Below, one piece after another: positions 23,949 to 37,400 of a stretch of DNA of 64,000 bases (the first letter of the stretch is position 1; every line of letters begins with the position of its first letter). A model generated the notes under the pieces. The model made no database searches and was not told the DNA's origin. It worked only from the letters and a program-made list of their open reading frames with translations. This stretch comes from Spironucleus salmonicida (taxonomy: Eukaryota > Fornicata > Diplomonadida > Hexamitidae). The DNA is taken from positions 566,001-630,000 of the forward strand of contig CM035323.1 in NCBI GenBank assembly GCA_000497125.2, written 5' to 3'. The position numbers and the translations under genes are program-made.

Positions 23949-24651
23949 TTGCATACATTAACAGAGGCTAGCGAGGATGCGAATTTCAGAAAATTCGTGG
24001 TCGCGCCAGAGAGATTCAGGGAGATAATTTGCGTGAAATTGGTGGGAGCGGAAAATTTTAAAGGAACGGAAAGGGAAGAAAAAATTGAATTTGTGAGATA
24101 CGAAATTGGTGGAATAATAAAAGGGATTTACGTTGGTTTTGACAAAATCAGGCAAATAAAAATTAATTTCACGTTGGAAACTTGAGTCAGAATTTGAAGA
24201 GGCGATAAGTTCTTACGATTTTATTGGAAAACTACTGAGTGAAAAATCTATAAAAAGTTGGGAAAGCAGTCTAAGAGCTGAGTAAAAAGGTGCATAACTA
24301 ATTTTTCCAAGTTCTGTTTTGGAGTATCCTGGTATATTCCTTATGGAGACTATAGCAGAGAGAAAAGTATATGTAAAACATTGTTTCCATCAACATCCTG
24401 TGTTTCTAGGCCTACATTAAACTGTGATGCCTATCCAAAAAAGATTTTAATTGTTTAGAAAGTTATCGCTTTCGTAATGTTCAGCGATGATAGAATTACT
24501 TCATTCGACGAATTAATTGGGGTATTCCTAAGAATAGTTTCATGTTAAAGGAGTAGTGTGTGCAGAGGTAGATTTTCTTAAATTAAATCGTATATATTCA
24601 TTTTTGCTAGTTCCAATTTAATTAAATAACACTACATAATAATACTAGTGA
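23949..24651 (+). pseudogene. Frameshifted ORF, no recognisable start
   Basis: A protein-like frame runs to a TGA at 24183-24185. The frame shifted by +1 is then open to the TGA at 24649-24651. The join is near 24165-24185. No ATG exists in the first part, which opens after a TGA near 23,897; the first ATG in the second part is at 24342. Both parts have balanced charged and hydrophobic residues. Interpretations: a decayed gene, an assembly error, or a real shorter gene from 24342 (about 102 codons). It is head-to-head with the Ank-FYVE gene. Confidence 0.35.
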
Positions 24652-24820
24652 ATGGTGCAAAAATTAAAAACATTCTTATTTTTTAACTAAATACCATAAT
24701 GAGTATAAACACCAATAGTTTGTATACTAATATACAATAAATCATAGTATAGTTGATTATTATTGATAATTTTTAAGTTAATAATTAATAATATATATAT
24801 TAAAGCCTAATGTTATTAAA

Positions 24821-26416
24821 ATGATTTATTCTTAGTCCAAGAGTATTTTAATATAAAAAGAAGAGCTATATTAGTATAATTAACATACAAAAACACTTGC
24901 TTTGTACTCTGTTAGTAAGTAAAAACTAAGACTAAAATTATATAATGATGATGGGGATAAAATACATGAGTAATCAGTACCATATGTCTAAATTAGTAAT
25001 CGCTTTAATTTCGCATACGTTCCCTAACAGAATTATGAATTTCTTTCATACCAAATTAACGACAATACTATAGTTGTTTATAAGAATCCTTAATTTAAAT
25101 TAAAAATAATGCATTCAAGATTGTTAACATATCAGATTATTGTTGATTTTTTCTGGATAGAATAGAATATTTTATGTGTTGTATATTAAGATTGTATTTA
25201 TGTATACACTATTTTATTTTCTGATAAGGAAATAACTACACCTTAAATATTTAACAAAGAAAAAATTAATTATAATGGGATTTATACTACATATACTTAT
25301 TCTCAAAAAAGTATTGGTATAGTATTACAAAACGAATTACTTTTAATCTGTCTAAAAACTTTTAAAACCTAAATTATAAATATCTTCACTATAAGTAATA
25401 TACTACTATGGGATTAGCCAACATCAATAAAATCAAGTGGTTTAACAATAGATGAAAATTCAGATTTAAAGTTCACTATTGCAGCAAAATAATTGAATAT
25501 ATTTAATTCAACAATAATAATTTTATGCTCTAAAACATAACTACATTTGTATTCACAACAACACAAAAAGTTTGTATAAACATACCCACTGCCTCTTCAC
25601 GATAAATTTTAAGTAAGCATTGATAGTGGAATTTTATCTCTATACTCTTAGTCTCTATTAATGTAATTTAATCTTGTTACTAAATATGGTGGCATACCTT
25701 AGTTTTCACCAGTACTAACAAAGATCACCCCATGTAATATTGTTAATAATATTATTGCTAATGATAATTGTATTAGCATAATTAAATTTGATGTCAAATC
25801 TTTGTTAAACGTTCTTCCATAACCAAATTCTATAAATAATATCAATTATATTCTTCTTTTCATGCAATATCGTTAGTATTAGTATAAAAATTTAGTTGAT
25901 TCTTAGTTTACTAGTTATCTTAATGATTAACAAAGTAGTATCTTTTAATTATTTAAAAATCTTCTATAGTTTACCATTGAACTGTAATTATATAAGCTTG
26001 ACAAAAATATTTCTGTATTTCCAGATTTTAGCTCAAGAGCAAATTTATTCGAAGTTTAAAACATTATTTAAGACCCAGAAACTTATAAAATAAAGATAAT
26101 GCATAATATATTTTAATTTTCAAGATGTTACTACATTAATACAGATGATCTTATTCATACTATCAATGCAATTAAATAAGAAGGGCTTCGAAAAATGGCA
26201 ATAATATCTTTATTATAGAGTGTTATTGAATTAGGATTAATACCTAATTAGTCACTTTTTTCGTTATTAGATATTTTTAGTGTATAGGAACTTACATTTC
26301 TAGTTAAAATATTCACCCCATCTACTCCTATTATGTTAGCGTTATTGTAGTTTAAAGATGTAGGAAAAGTTAATATTGGAAAACGGATTTAAAAAGATTT
26401 TAGCTCAATTGAATGA
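24821..26416 (+). CDS. RMC1/Mic1-like protein (regulator of MON1-CCZ1)
   Basis: 531 codons, ATG to TGA, highly AT-rich with Gln as TAA/TAG. The N-terminal 330 residues read as beta strands of a propeller; a block around residues 105-130 (VDFFWIEQNILCVV then YVYTILF) and one near 255-280 (LHDKFQVSIDSGILSLY) resemble the corresponding parts of metazoan RMC1. The C-terminal 90 residues are helical, as in the Mic1 domain. RMC1 supports the MON1-CCZ1 exchange factor that activates Rab7 on late endosomes (known). Assignment is by eye from scattered similarity. Confidence 0.45.
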
Positions 26417-26597
26417 AAAGTAAATATATTTTTTGGTCTATTCATATTTTGTAATTGTTTGAATTATATATCCACATCAATAATAGTTTTAGTAGGGCAA
26501 ATAGTTTTAGAATAAATATCAAAAAAAAGAACCATATCATAGTGCCAGAGATCTGAGAAATACTTAAAGCATATAATTTAATAATCACTATTAAGTA

Positions 26598-26640
26598 CTG
26601 GATCGATGCGCTGGTACGCGAGGCGGAGGCGTTCGAGTGA
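26598..26640 (+). pseudogene. 3' terminal fragment of Ank-FYVE gene
   Basis: The last 14 codons and stop of the gene at 23039-23938, cut off at the duplication edge. It has no start or promoter of its own. Confidence 0.85.
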
Positions 26641-26650
26641 GGTATGGTGT

Positions 26651-27364
26651 TCACTGGGCGGCGAGGCAGAAGCTGCGCATCGCCGGGATGCTGGCCGCGG
26701 CGCGCGGGCTGGAGCACAGCGCCTGTTTCGCGTTGTCGAACTCCAGGAAGCCGCGGAACAGCGGCCGGAGCTGGTGGAACTCGAAGGTGCGGCTGTGGTC
26801 CCCGAGGCGCTGCTGGGCGTCGGCGCGCATCCAGGCGGCTGCGGCGTGGGGCTGCTCCAGGAGCGTGTGCACCAGCTTGCGGTCCCCGAGCACGACGGCG
26901 ATCACGGCTGGGTTCGTGCAGAGCCCCGGGGCGCAGCAGACGTCGTCCAGCAGCGCGGGCAGGTTGCGGCGGATGAAGGGCGCGTTGCCCACGACGGCGA
27001 GCACGGACAGCAGCGGGAAGGCGCCGGGCACGACGCCGTCCAGGTCGAGGCGGCGCTGGAGCACGTCGAGCTGGCCGGTGGCGGCGAGGACGTGCTGGTA
27101 GGACATGCCCGGCGGGAAGACCACCTGCCGGCCCTCGCGGATGCGCAGCTTCGCGTGGCAGCTCGTGAGCCGGGCGCCCTCGTGCGCGGCCAGGAACTCC
27201 AGGGCGGCGGCGCGGCGGAAGAGCGCGGCGTAGTGGACGGCCGCGAAGCCGCGCATGGGGGCGTCCTCGAGCATGTCCGCGAGGCCGAAGCTCCGCAGGC
27301 GGCGCAGCTGCGACACGTCGCCCTCGGACGCGGCGTTGAACCAGTCGGCGGCGGAGGCTCCCAT
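26651..27364 (-). CDS. Ankyrin-like protein, GC-rich (duplicate copy)
   Basis: Identical 237-codon product to 22315-23028, in inverted orientation. It is the only gene carried whole in the duplication. The base just upstream of its ATG region differs (27367), three bases before the start. Whether it is transcribed is unknown because only about 190 bp of the original upstream region was copied intact (27365-27555), but that includes the whole intergenic spacer. Confidence 0.8.
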   Translation of the reverse strand: MGASAADWFNAASEGDVSQLRRLRSFGLADMLEDAPMRGFAAVHYAALFRRAAALEFLAAHEGARLTSCHAKLRIREGRQVVFPPGMSYQHVLAATGQLDVLQRRLDLDGVVPGAFPLLSVLAVVGNAPFIRRNLPALLDDVCCAPGLCTNPAVIAVVLGDRKLVHTLLEQPHAAAAWMRADAQQRLGDHSRTFEFHQLRPLFRGFLEFDNAKQALCSSPRAAASIPAMRSFCLAAQ

Positions 27365-27555
27365 TGATGGAGGGGACTTAAGTCGGCCGGGTATTCTGCC
27401 GTATGCTGCCAGAGAAGTCGGGCCCAGTTGTATTCAGAATTCGGAAAGCGCGCGAGGGGGATATGGGGCGGTATTGGGCGCGATCCCCTTTTGTGGTTCG
27501 GGCGCTCCCTTCCGAAACGCAGAAACCGGGAGGCCCGCAAATCAACCCGCCAAAC

Positions 27556-27797
27556 TCACTTCTTCTTGGGCTCCTTGGGCTTCTTGGCCTTCTTCGCGAA
27601 GGGGTTCTTCTGCGTCTTCGTCCCCGCGCTCGCGTTCCAGACCAGCGCCGCGCTCCCCTTGCGGCAGCCGTCCTGCTGCGCCCGGTGCGCATCCTCCCAG
27701 CTGTACTTGATCTCGGGCAGCAGCTTCAGCAGGTCCTCCAGCTGCTGGCTCTTCGCCCAGAACCACGCGCTCTTGCACTGCGCGTCCAGCAGCTCCA
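27556..27797 (-). pseudogene. 3' fragment of ankyrin-repeat gene
   Basis: The GC-rich 3' part of the gene at 21467-22123 (its last 80 codons and stop), truncated exactly at the repeat edge; the AT-rich 5' half is missing here. Confidence 0.85.
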
Positions 27798-28418
27798 GGT
27801 TAGTAAAAAATCACGTTAATAGAATGCCAGAAAATCGGATTGGACAACAAAACTTATTTTATCAAATTATTATATAAAGTTCACTAAGTAATTTTTAGCA
27901 TTCTTCGCTCAATAAAATTTAGATTTTTAATTAAAATACAGTTTAATCGTTATGGTTATTGAAGTAAATTTATAAATATTTTTATTAATATAACAGTATT
28001 AGATTTATGTAACATACCAGAATAATAATTTATATATAATTCTTATTATAATATCATAAAAATTATACCAGTTTTCGTTTAAATAAATTTGATTATGCTG
28101 TTAAAATATATATTAAATTAAACACATTGGTTTAGATAATATAATTCCTATACTTTGGTATTTATTTAAAAAGTATAAACGTATTCAAAAATAACCTAGA
28201 TGCACTAGTTTGAACATTAATTTGTAGTTCGCTTATTTTTATTCTTAGTTATTTTTTATAAATTTAGCTTCATCTTATTAATTATATAAATTATATATTA
28301 ATTTTATTATATCTTTAAAAATACTAATAAATATAAGCAATATTATTATAGTATTTTTGTTTACAATAGCCAAGTAATAAGAATAATATATATTGATCGT
28401 TAATTAATACTTTTCATA
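27798..28418. other. Intergenic, very AT-rich
   Basis: About 620 bp. A 129-codon frame (ATG 27824 to TGA 28213) is open, but with one stop codon and this base composition such frames arise by chance, and its product is Ile/Tyr/Asn-rich without motif. I do not call it a gene. Confidence 0.5.
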
Positions 28419-31400
28419 ATGTCTAAGTCTATCATAGATTATGTTAAAGAATCTTCATCATAGATTTTTTATTCGTTTATAGTTGTTTTATTGTTGTATG
28501 CATAACTTTTCATGGTTAATTCCATAATAACAAAGATCATTTAATTTATATTAAACGTAATACTTAGAAATAAGAAGTAGTATATAACAATACGTAATAT
28601 GAGGCTTGGATTATTCTCTTTATCGTTACATATATCTCAAGTTACATATGCCACTGAAACATTTTCAATTGAAATAGCTGATGTTTTAATTAAATATCAT
28701 CATATTAAACATATTTAAATTTTTAACTCAAATACATTTAAATAGTTTATTTAATCTACTTCTGATGATTCTATGGAATTTTAGATATAAAATACTCCAT
28801 TGTAAGTAAAGATAGTTGGCCTATAGTTTCATCAATTTTCAAGATAGAAATAGACAACAAAAGATGATCTATTACATGAAATGAAGACAGTTATTGAAAA
28901 AATTCCAGTTCCAGCATTTATATTTAAATTTATACCTGCTTTTAATCTTGATATTGAAAGCTTTAGGTTTGTAATTTGCAATTAATATATGCGTCTCAGT
29001 TTGGTTGCTTAGTTCAAAAAATTTAGTTCAGTAGTTGGTGTTGGCACAACTGCTCATAAGGAAGATCCGTTTAGTTATTAACTAGAATCAATTCTCAAAA
29101 ATTTTCAGATTAGTTTTTTTGAGAATCCTAAATTTGATTCTTCGAATTAATAGAAATCATTTTTGACTAATTAAGGCGATTAGATATTAAAAATACCAAT
29201 CATTAAAAGTTAGTAAGTTAGACTTAGCCTCAAAAAAGAAATAGGTGGTTTATTTACAGATGAGAATGTTAGAACACTTTATATTGATGAAACCTCCCCA
29301 AATTCATAAATTTTAGTCAGATTCGGAGATAAGACACGATTAAATCTAGGACCATGGTATATCTCAGAATTACTTAAATTTGTTGATTTCCTTAACCCGT
29401 TTAACTTTAATAATAAGACAAAAGAGCTAGTTCTAAGAACACGAAGATTTAGTACTTCTTTTAATGTTGCATGTATATTTTAAAATGATACTCCATTGGT
29501 AATTCCATATTTTAATGGTTTATATAAATATGACTGTTTGCGTGACGATCCACTTGTTTCTTGGAAATAATACTAAAATACATATACAGAAGTTTTTAAA
29601 CATGTTAAAGAAAAATAAGAGAATGATAAGAAAAATCGAAAAAATAAATTTAAGGCTTAGGTTGAAATTGAAATTGACAAAGAAGAGAAGGCAGCCATTG
29701 ATATATTTTTTGAAAAGTTTACACCTTTCATTAAAAAATAGTCTGATGATTTAAGAAAATCAAAATATAAAGAATATGAGCTATATACAGATGATGATGT
29801 ATTGTAACATAATGAAATAACAGCCCCATCTCCGGAGAACTATTTAGTTTCTAATCATTGTTTGCTGGTTAAAATAAGTAAGATGTCTTAGCTTTTATAC
29901 CGATAGTAATTTAAGTATTATCAACCATTCAAAGAACCAAAATCTGGGCTTCAGTTAACTTTTAAGATGCCAAAAATAGAAATAAAAACATCTTTTGCAA
30001 AATAAGTATTTTTGGCAGCAGAAGACTTTATTTTCTTATTAAATAACACAACAACATATTTTAAACTACCACTTAGCTTTTTTGAACTAGGATTGTATGG
30101 TAGAAATTTATTATTTGATCTTAACAAGCCATCACTTGATTCAATTTTACATTTAGCAGATCATTTTACATAAGAGGATCCAATTTATAATTTTTATGAG
30201 TTATATAATGTTAAATTATAAAAATTATAGATTAAAAGAAATTATTATGCTAAAAAAACTAAAAGATATGTATCAGGAAGGTTTGTTAATAGTTAGATAT
30301 CAATCAATTTGGCAAATTAAAATATAGTTGAATCATTATAACATGTTAATTAAATAGTTCCCTCCTAATAGTTTACAGTAGGTGACCAATTATTTGCATC
30401 GTGGATTTTATAGGGGGATAAGGCATTTAGATATCTATAGCTTTTTACATCGCAATAATTAAGTTTTGCTTCAAATTATTTTCTTTCTAAAAATAGAGAT
30501 TTATTATTTTAATCAATTGAATTTGAAAAGGAGCAGGTTCCTTAATTAGATATTTTTTCGAAACTAGAATATTACAATTTAGATTACTTTAATTCTATCT
30601 ACTCATATTTCTAAACCAATTTACAATAACAAATTGAGTCTATAGACTATAATCATATTTCTCATCATTAAGCATCCTTACCTATGACAGATTATGCTTT
30701 AGTTAAAGAAATGGATTATCCAGATTAATAACGATTTTTAGCTTACTCATCTCATTTTTAGATGGAATTAAAAATGAAACGCTTTAATTTTGTTGATTTA
30801 GATTCTGATATAGTAGATCTTTTAATTGATTAGTTAACAATAAATAATTTAAGTAAAGAATAGTGCAATCTATAGTCTCCTTATTAATATTAAACAAGTT
30901 TTGTAGTATGTTCAAAAAATCTTTCATTTTATTTACAAGGAGCAAAAGATTCATTATTTAGTTAAATGTATCTTACAAAACATAACGATTTAAAAATAGG
31001 ATAAGTATAACTGTTTACAATGAGCATTAATAATTAAACAGCTATGGTGTAACATCAAACATCATTGCTTGAGTTTACTATTGATATTAATTAAGCAGTA
31101 TTAATTATTAATATAGATGTTATTATAGCAATAGTAAGAATTATTTTCAATATTATTTTAGAGTGTCAATATTGTGTAAATGTAGTAGATTAATTTAGGT
31201 TGGATACAGAAAATAATTTAATTAGCTATTTATAGAATATTGCCAAAAAATATAAAAAAGGAATTGAGAAAGATAGAAATTAAAGTTTTATATCAATAGA
31301 TTATCCAATGTCCATACAACAAAGTGTTAATGAAGAAGAATCTAAAGCAGTAGATAAAATATTAGTATTCAAATTAAACGCAACAAATGTAATTGGATTG

Positions 31401-34400
31401 TTGTAAACAAAAAATATACAAGAATTACCTAGAAGAGGACCATTTGCATTATTTAATCCAGATTATAATTTAATTTTACATGCAGAAGAGATAACATATA
31501 TTGTTAATAAGGTGGATTTATAAACAGTTCAAGAAGCTCACATATCACCTATACGATTATTTAATAGTTTTTAAGATTGTGTCAATATTAAGCATTTTTT
31601 TATACAAGATATTGTTAGAAAATACAATAATACTTAAGTATTTGATAATGATAATGAGTAAAAATCTCTCTACTAAGTATATTTTAATAATAAGAAAGTA
31701 GATTCAAATGTTAAGCTAGAAAGCCATCCAATAGCATAAATACCTTGGTTATTACTTAGTATAACTCTAAACTAATCGGTTTTTCAGGGGATGGATTAAT
31801 CAGTTTTGTTATAGTTAAAATGTCTTGTATCCCAAATAATAGTTAATATAGATTTAGATTAATTATCAAAATTATAAGATGGTATCTTCTATTCATTAGC
31901 AAGTTATAAAGGAATCTTTGAAAAATCTTATTCATCATTTGATTTTAAAGAAATTTTGGAAAATATTAGGAAATTATATGAATCATCTTTTATTTTTGAT
32001 ACTATACCTACCTAATAATTTTCATTTAGATCAGGTAATTAGAAATAATTCTTATTTGACATAGGAGAAGTTATAGTAAAAATCAACAACGCACGTACTT
32101 CCAATTAACTCAACAATAATAATGTTTCATTAAATCTTAGTACAGTAGAACCAATTTCGTCATTTATAGTTACAAATTTTGATAAATAATAAAAATTAAC
32201 CTTCGAGCTAACTACAGGTATATAGGTATGCTTAAATTAATAGGTTTCGTAATTGGAGAAGTAATTATTGTTGATTAAAAGTAAAATTTTATTAAAAATC
32301 GATAAAAATGGGGATAATTATTTTAATAATTTTCAACAAAAATTATTTGCTATGAAAAATCCTTATTTTACCTAAAATTATACGGAAATTTAAGAAGTGG
32401 AACCGGATTTTACGATAAATGATATAATTGACTCGTAATATGCTTAGTATTTTTGTTATTATAATCCTGAGAATTACTAAGGTTATAGCAAATAAGATGG
32501 GTAAAATATCTAAATCTAAAATCCAAATGTAGTTATTTAAAGGACTCATCTATATTAGTTATATCAGAAATATGATTTGGACATATTATAAGTAATAGAT
32601 CCTAAACCTTAAATGTTATTAGCTGAACAACATTTAAACATATAGTTCACTATAAGAGACAAAATATATGTTTAAATGTTACCTGAATCAGTGTAATAAT
32701 TAATCTTATTACAATAGTATCAGTTATATTAATCAAATGATAATTTAGAAGATATTTTAGACATATATTCATAAGGGTATTCTATAGACTTTTTACGATA
32801 GTTCATGCAACTAGAATAAGATTTAAGAAATATTTTAGTCTTAGTTAGATAAGAAAGTTAGTAATAGAAACGACAAAATATAGATCTTAATATTTAGGAA
32901 TCCGATCTAGTTTCATTAGAAATTTAAGATAGTTCAACTATTGTGTCAGCAGAAGATTTATAATAATAATTAGAATAATATGACATGTTTTAATGTATTA
33001 AATTCTAGAGAATAAGATATGGTAAAAATTATTGGACTAGTGTATTTCCAACTATATCAGAAAGATAGATTTAGTCAGTAACGTCGTTTGAGTTCAAAGT
33101 ACCATAAATTAATATTTAAATGGTTGGTATAGGTTAAGATATAATATTTAATTCAGATTAATTACTAGTTAGCTTAATTACAAAATAGAAAATAATTTAA
33201 CCATAATTTTAATTATTATATGGTATATCAAAGCTAAAGTATTTATGCAACCATTCAATTATTGAAAAGTAATAATAGTGTTCATTAATTTATTCACAGG
33301 TTTGTATTACATAGAAAAATATTAATTTATATTTTTCAAAGGAGACTGGAAATATTTATACCCAAAATTATGATATTCAAATAGTTTAAACTCCATAACT
33401 TGATAAAAACTTATAATAACTAAAGTTTATTGCAAATATTTCTTAGATACAAGGGTTACTTAATCCAACCACTTTATATACAGTCGTATAATTTATTAGA
33501 TAATTTTAATTTTAAGATAAAAGTCAAAAATAATTAAAACAAACTAAATTATAATTAGAGCAGCAGCAGAAAGTTTTAAAATTATATTTGCTAAACTATT
33601 AATCAAATGCAAGCTATTTAGTTAATTAAGAATTTTTGGCATAATTTTCCAATTAAGAACTTAAATAATTTTTAAGTTCTGTATATGAATCAGAAATTTA
33701 GTAGTAAATAACATAATTTTGTTATAAAATAAAAACTAAGCAATCGATTTAATTTATTTATAACATTCTAAATAATGCAGCTGACTCATTTAAAACGATT
33801 CCAAATGAACTGTTATAATAGTTTTTAAGAGCAGACATACCTTCCTTCGAAAGCTTAAAAATATTAACAATTTTGTCTTAAAACATAAATTTTAAAAAGA
33901 TTGGTGTTAAAAAATAAATTAAATATCTTTCTATAAATTTACTCACAGGTTCAGGACAAGCAACAATTAATTTTAATGGTTTCCATTGTATATTTTCACA
34001 ATCTAATCCCGATGATTTGGAAACACTCTTACTGCCGAATGAAAATTATATAAGTGTGTAGTAGCTGCAACTTAAAGGATAATTATATTTAACGGAATAA
34101 CTTAATATTAATTTAGAAACTATTTTATTGATTAAAAATACAGATTTACGATTTAACAATTAAATTATTTATTATATTTTATAAGATTATACAGTTATAG
34201 ATTAAGATCAATAAAATGATCTATCATAATTTAGTTAAAATATGGATGAGCAGTTTATTGATATCGTTCAAGATTAGCCAAAGGGAATATTTTAAAATAA
34301 TGAGAATTTTAGATCATTAATTTAAAATTTAGTATTGGAATAATAGCTCCCTTTTGGTCGTAAACTTATGAAATGGATAAATGGTATTAATATTTAGTTT

Positions 34401-37400
34401 TTACTTCACATATTAGGATCTCAAATTTAATTTTCTATTTAAACATTATTATTTTCTTTTGAGTTGCCTAAGGCTATTCTCTCTATTTCAACTAATGAAG
34501 CTAAGTTATATCCTAAAGTTATTAATTAATTTTAAATATAATAATTTAATTTTATAATTAGAGATTGTGAGACTATTATATCTGATTTAGAAGTTAAAAA
34601 TTTTAATATATTATAAAGAAGTTCAGTTGAGTCTCTTGTTCTTTAAGGATAAATAAAGGAAGATTTAATAACACTGGTATAAATATCGGTCGACTAACTT
34701 ACTATAACTATAACAGATGCTGATATTGGACTTTCAAAACTGTTATATAGTTTTTCATTGTTGGTTAAAGATGTTAATCAATCATTTGATTAATTTATGC
34801 CAAAATAAAAGTAATAAATAGTTTAATAAGATAATATCTAATAAATATCTGAACTTTCATCAGTTATTCTTTTATTGAATTTTAAATAGGTTCTTATTAA
34901 AGCAAAGTTGTCTAATTTTATTAATATTTAGTTTGTTGCTGATAATATTGTTACACAGGTACAATCATTAGGTTGTATAAAGGGATAATAACTATAACCT
35001 GCATAAGGTTTTACAGCAATATACTAAATGATATTATCAATTAATGAGTCTGAAGAATTATTTTTACCAAAAATAATTTTATACTATGCATATTATTAAT
35101 AAGCGAATCATCTTAATTGTTCCGCCATAATCTCATCATAAAAATTAAATATAAATATTGAAACAATTGCCTTATTGTGTTTTATTTAATAAAATTTTAT
35201 TAAGTATAAATTATATATAGAAAAATTTACCAAAGGATCTAAAAAGCCCTTTATCAAATAATCTAATAAGCATACTGTTAAAAGTTCAAAATCTTTAGGG
35301 TATTCCGTTATAGTATAAACATCTCCTATTATACTTAATGTTGGAATGGACAGTTTTGTATTTAATTTTATTAGTAATGAAATACAGTGTAAATTTACTA
35401 ATTGTAATTCAATTACAGGCAATGCTTTTGGAACTAATTTTTAAGTAAAATAAGTTAACACCACATTTGGGCCTAAATACTAATTGATTGTATCTTAAAT
35501 TTATTTTATATAGTCAAAACATTGGGTAGATAAATATTTTGGCATAAAGAATGTATATAATGATTTAAAAGAAAATTGTTTGCTCGTAGAAACAGAAAAT
35601 TAGAATATTATTTCAGATATTTATTTACTCATTAGTACAAAATTTTATTGTGAAGGATTTTTATCAAAATTACATCAATAAAACACAATTGATGTAAATT
35701 AACTATCGTGCCATATACATCCTAATCTCATTTTTGCCGTTAAATAAATATATATACATTTCAAATTCTTATTATAAACATTGTAAAATGATGAAAACTA
35801 ATAATAAAAGTTAATTAAACTAAAGCATATTCAAAAATAATTTATTTAAGATGAAATTATTAAATAAAATACATCAATAGGCATTAAACTTAATATTTCG
35901 AATATTTTCATAATTCTTTAAACATTTAAGGATGTTTAATTAGAACTTAATGTACCTTAATTATTTTATGAATAATTAACTAAATAAAAATTTTCTGAGT
36001 AGTTTTAGTAAAATCTCAAAGATACAAATATTTAGTTGAATATAGACTCAGTTACTAGTAATTTAACTTAAAAACTCACATCAACTGATACTTTGTGTTT
36101 TTCATTTAAGTACAATTTTACTTCTAAACAAGATTCGGTTGAGTCTTCAAATAATGCATATAAAGTAATAGTTGATAAAATTGTGCTATCTGCATATGAA
36201 TCATTCGGAGCACATGTTTATTCAGTTATGTTTTCATTATAATTCGCTTTTAATTAGTAAGTTGAGATAGCATAATAATTATTCATTAAATATAAAGATA
36301 TTAATTTAGATAGTTCTATTATAGATAATTTAATAGATTAATCAGATATTTTTGTAGATTTTGCTGAATAATTTTTCATTAAAAATAGTCTAATTGTTAA
36401 TTTCATCAAACCTTAAATCTCGCTAAGTGTGTCTTAAGTTAAAGATTTTTAAACTATTACATTAGTTTTACCTAGTATACAACTACATTTCAACCAGTAT
36501 ACATAGCCATTTGGAAGACTTTAGGATTACTAAACTGAAAATTGCTACAAAATATATAAAACCATTATTGATGAATATAATATAGGATGCTTAACATTTT
36601 ATTAGCCATATTAGTAGGAAAACTGTGCGAAATTATTTATAGGTAATTTTAACCAAGAATTACCACAAGAGATATTTGTTTATGCATAATATCTATTGAA
36701 ATTGATAGACTTTGTTTAAATTTATGAAAACAGAGTACAATTATTATTGACAGAAAATAAATTTATTCCTAAATTTAACTCAGATAGATTTAATTAAAAC
36801 ATAAAATTAGCATAAAAAGAGATTTTAAATTATTTTTCAAACAACGTTATAATCTAACTTGTTGCTTAATTATCGTTTTTTAAATTAACTATACATTCAA
36901 GTTCTAATAAATAAAATTATGATGAAAACTATTCTTCGTTGGTAATATTTTTTAGTTAATCATAGTTTGCGTATATTAGCTAAAATAAAAATCTTTAGCT
37001 ATTTGTTCAGGTCCGATAATTTGTTTTATACACTATTTAAAATAATATGTTATTACCGATTACCTTGTACTAAACGTATGTAAATGAACTTCCTGTAACT
37101 ATCTTACCTCTAGGAATTCTTTTTAATGGGGTGATTTTTTCATACTCGTAGGTAATTGAGGAAAGGTAAAACATAATATCTGTTCTGTTAAATATAGATA
37201 ATATAGAATTTTAATCAGCTCCACTTGCTTTCCAGTCAATCAGTATATTTTATAACATTTGGAGCTAAAATATAATTGCAATGTAGAATTATATTAGATA
37301 ATAAGTATCATCATTACAGTCTGTGAAAAAATAAGTAGAAACAAATCTTAAAACTAAAATCTAACTTGAGAAAGTACTTTCTCTTTAGCTGAAATTAGAT

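Larger units (their letters stand above)
26598..27797 (-). repeat. Inverted duplication, right copy (1,200 bp)
   Basis: Reverse complement of 21882-23081, with the same length and two differences (26644 and 27367). Position p on the left maps to 49679 minus p here. Both edges drop abruptly into unrelated, very AT-rich DNA and cut the flanking genes, so this is the derived copy. I see no target-site duplication or terminal repeat at the junctions. Confidence 0.9.

Noticed and set aside
27824-28213. 129-codon ORF beside the right duplication copy
   Set aside because: Ile/Tyr/Asn-rich, no motif, and within chance length for a one-stop code in very AT-rich DNA.
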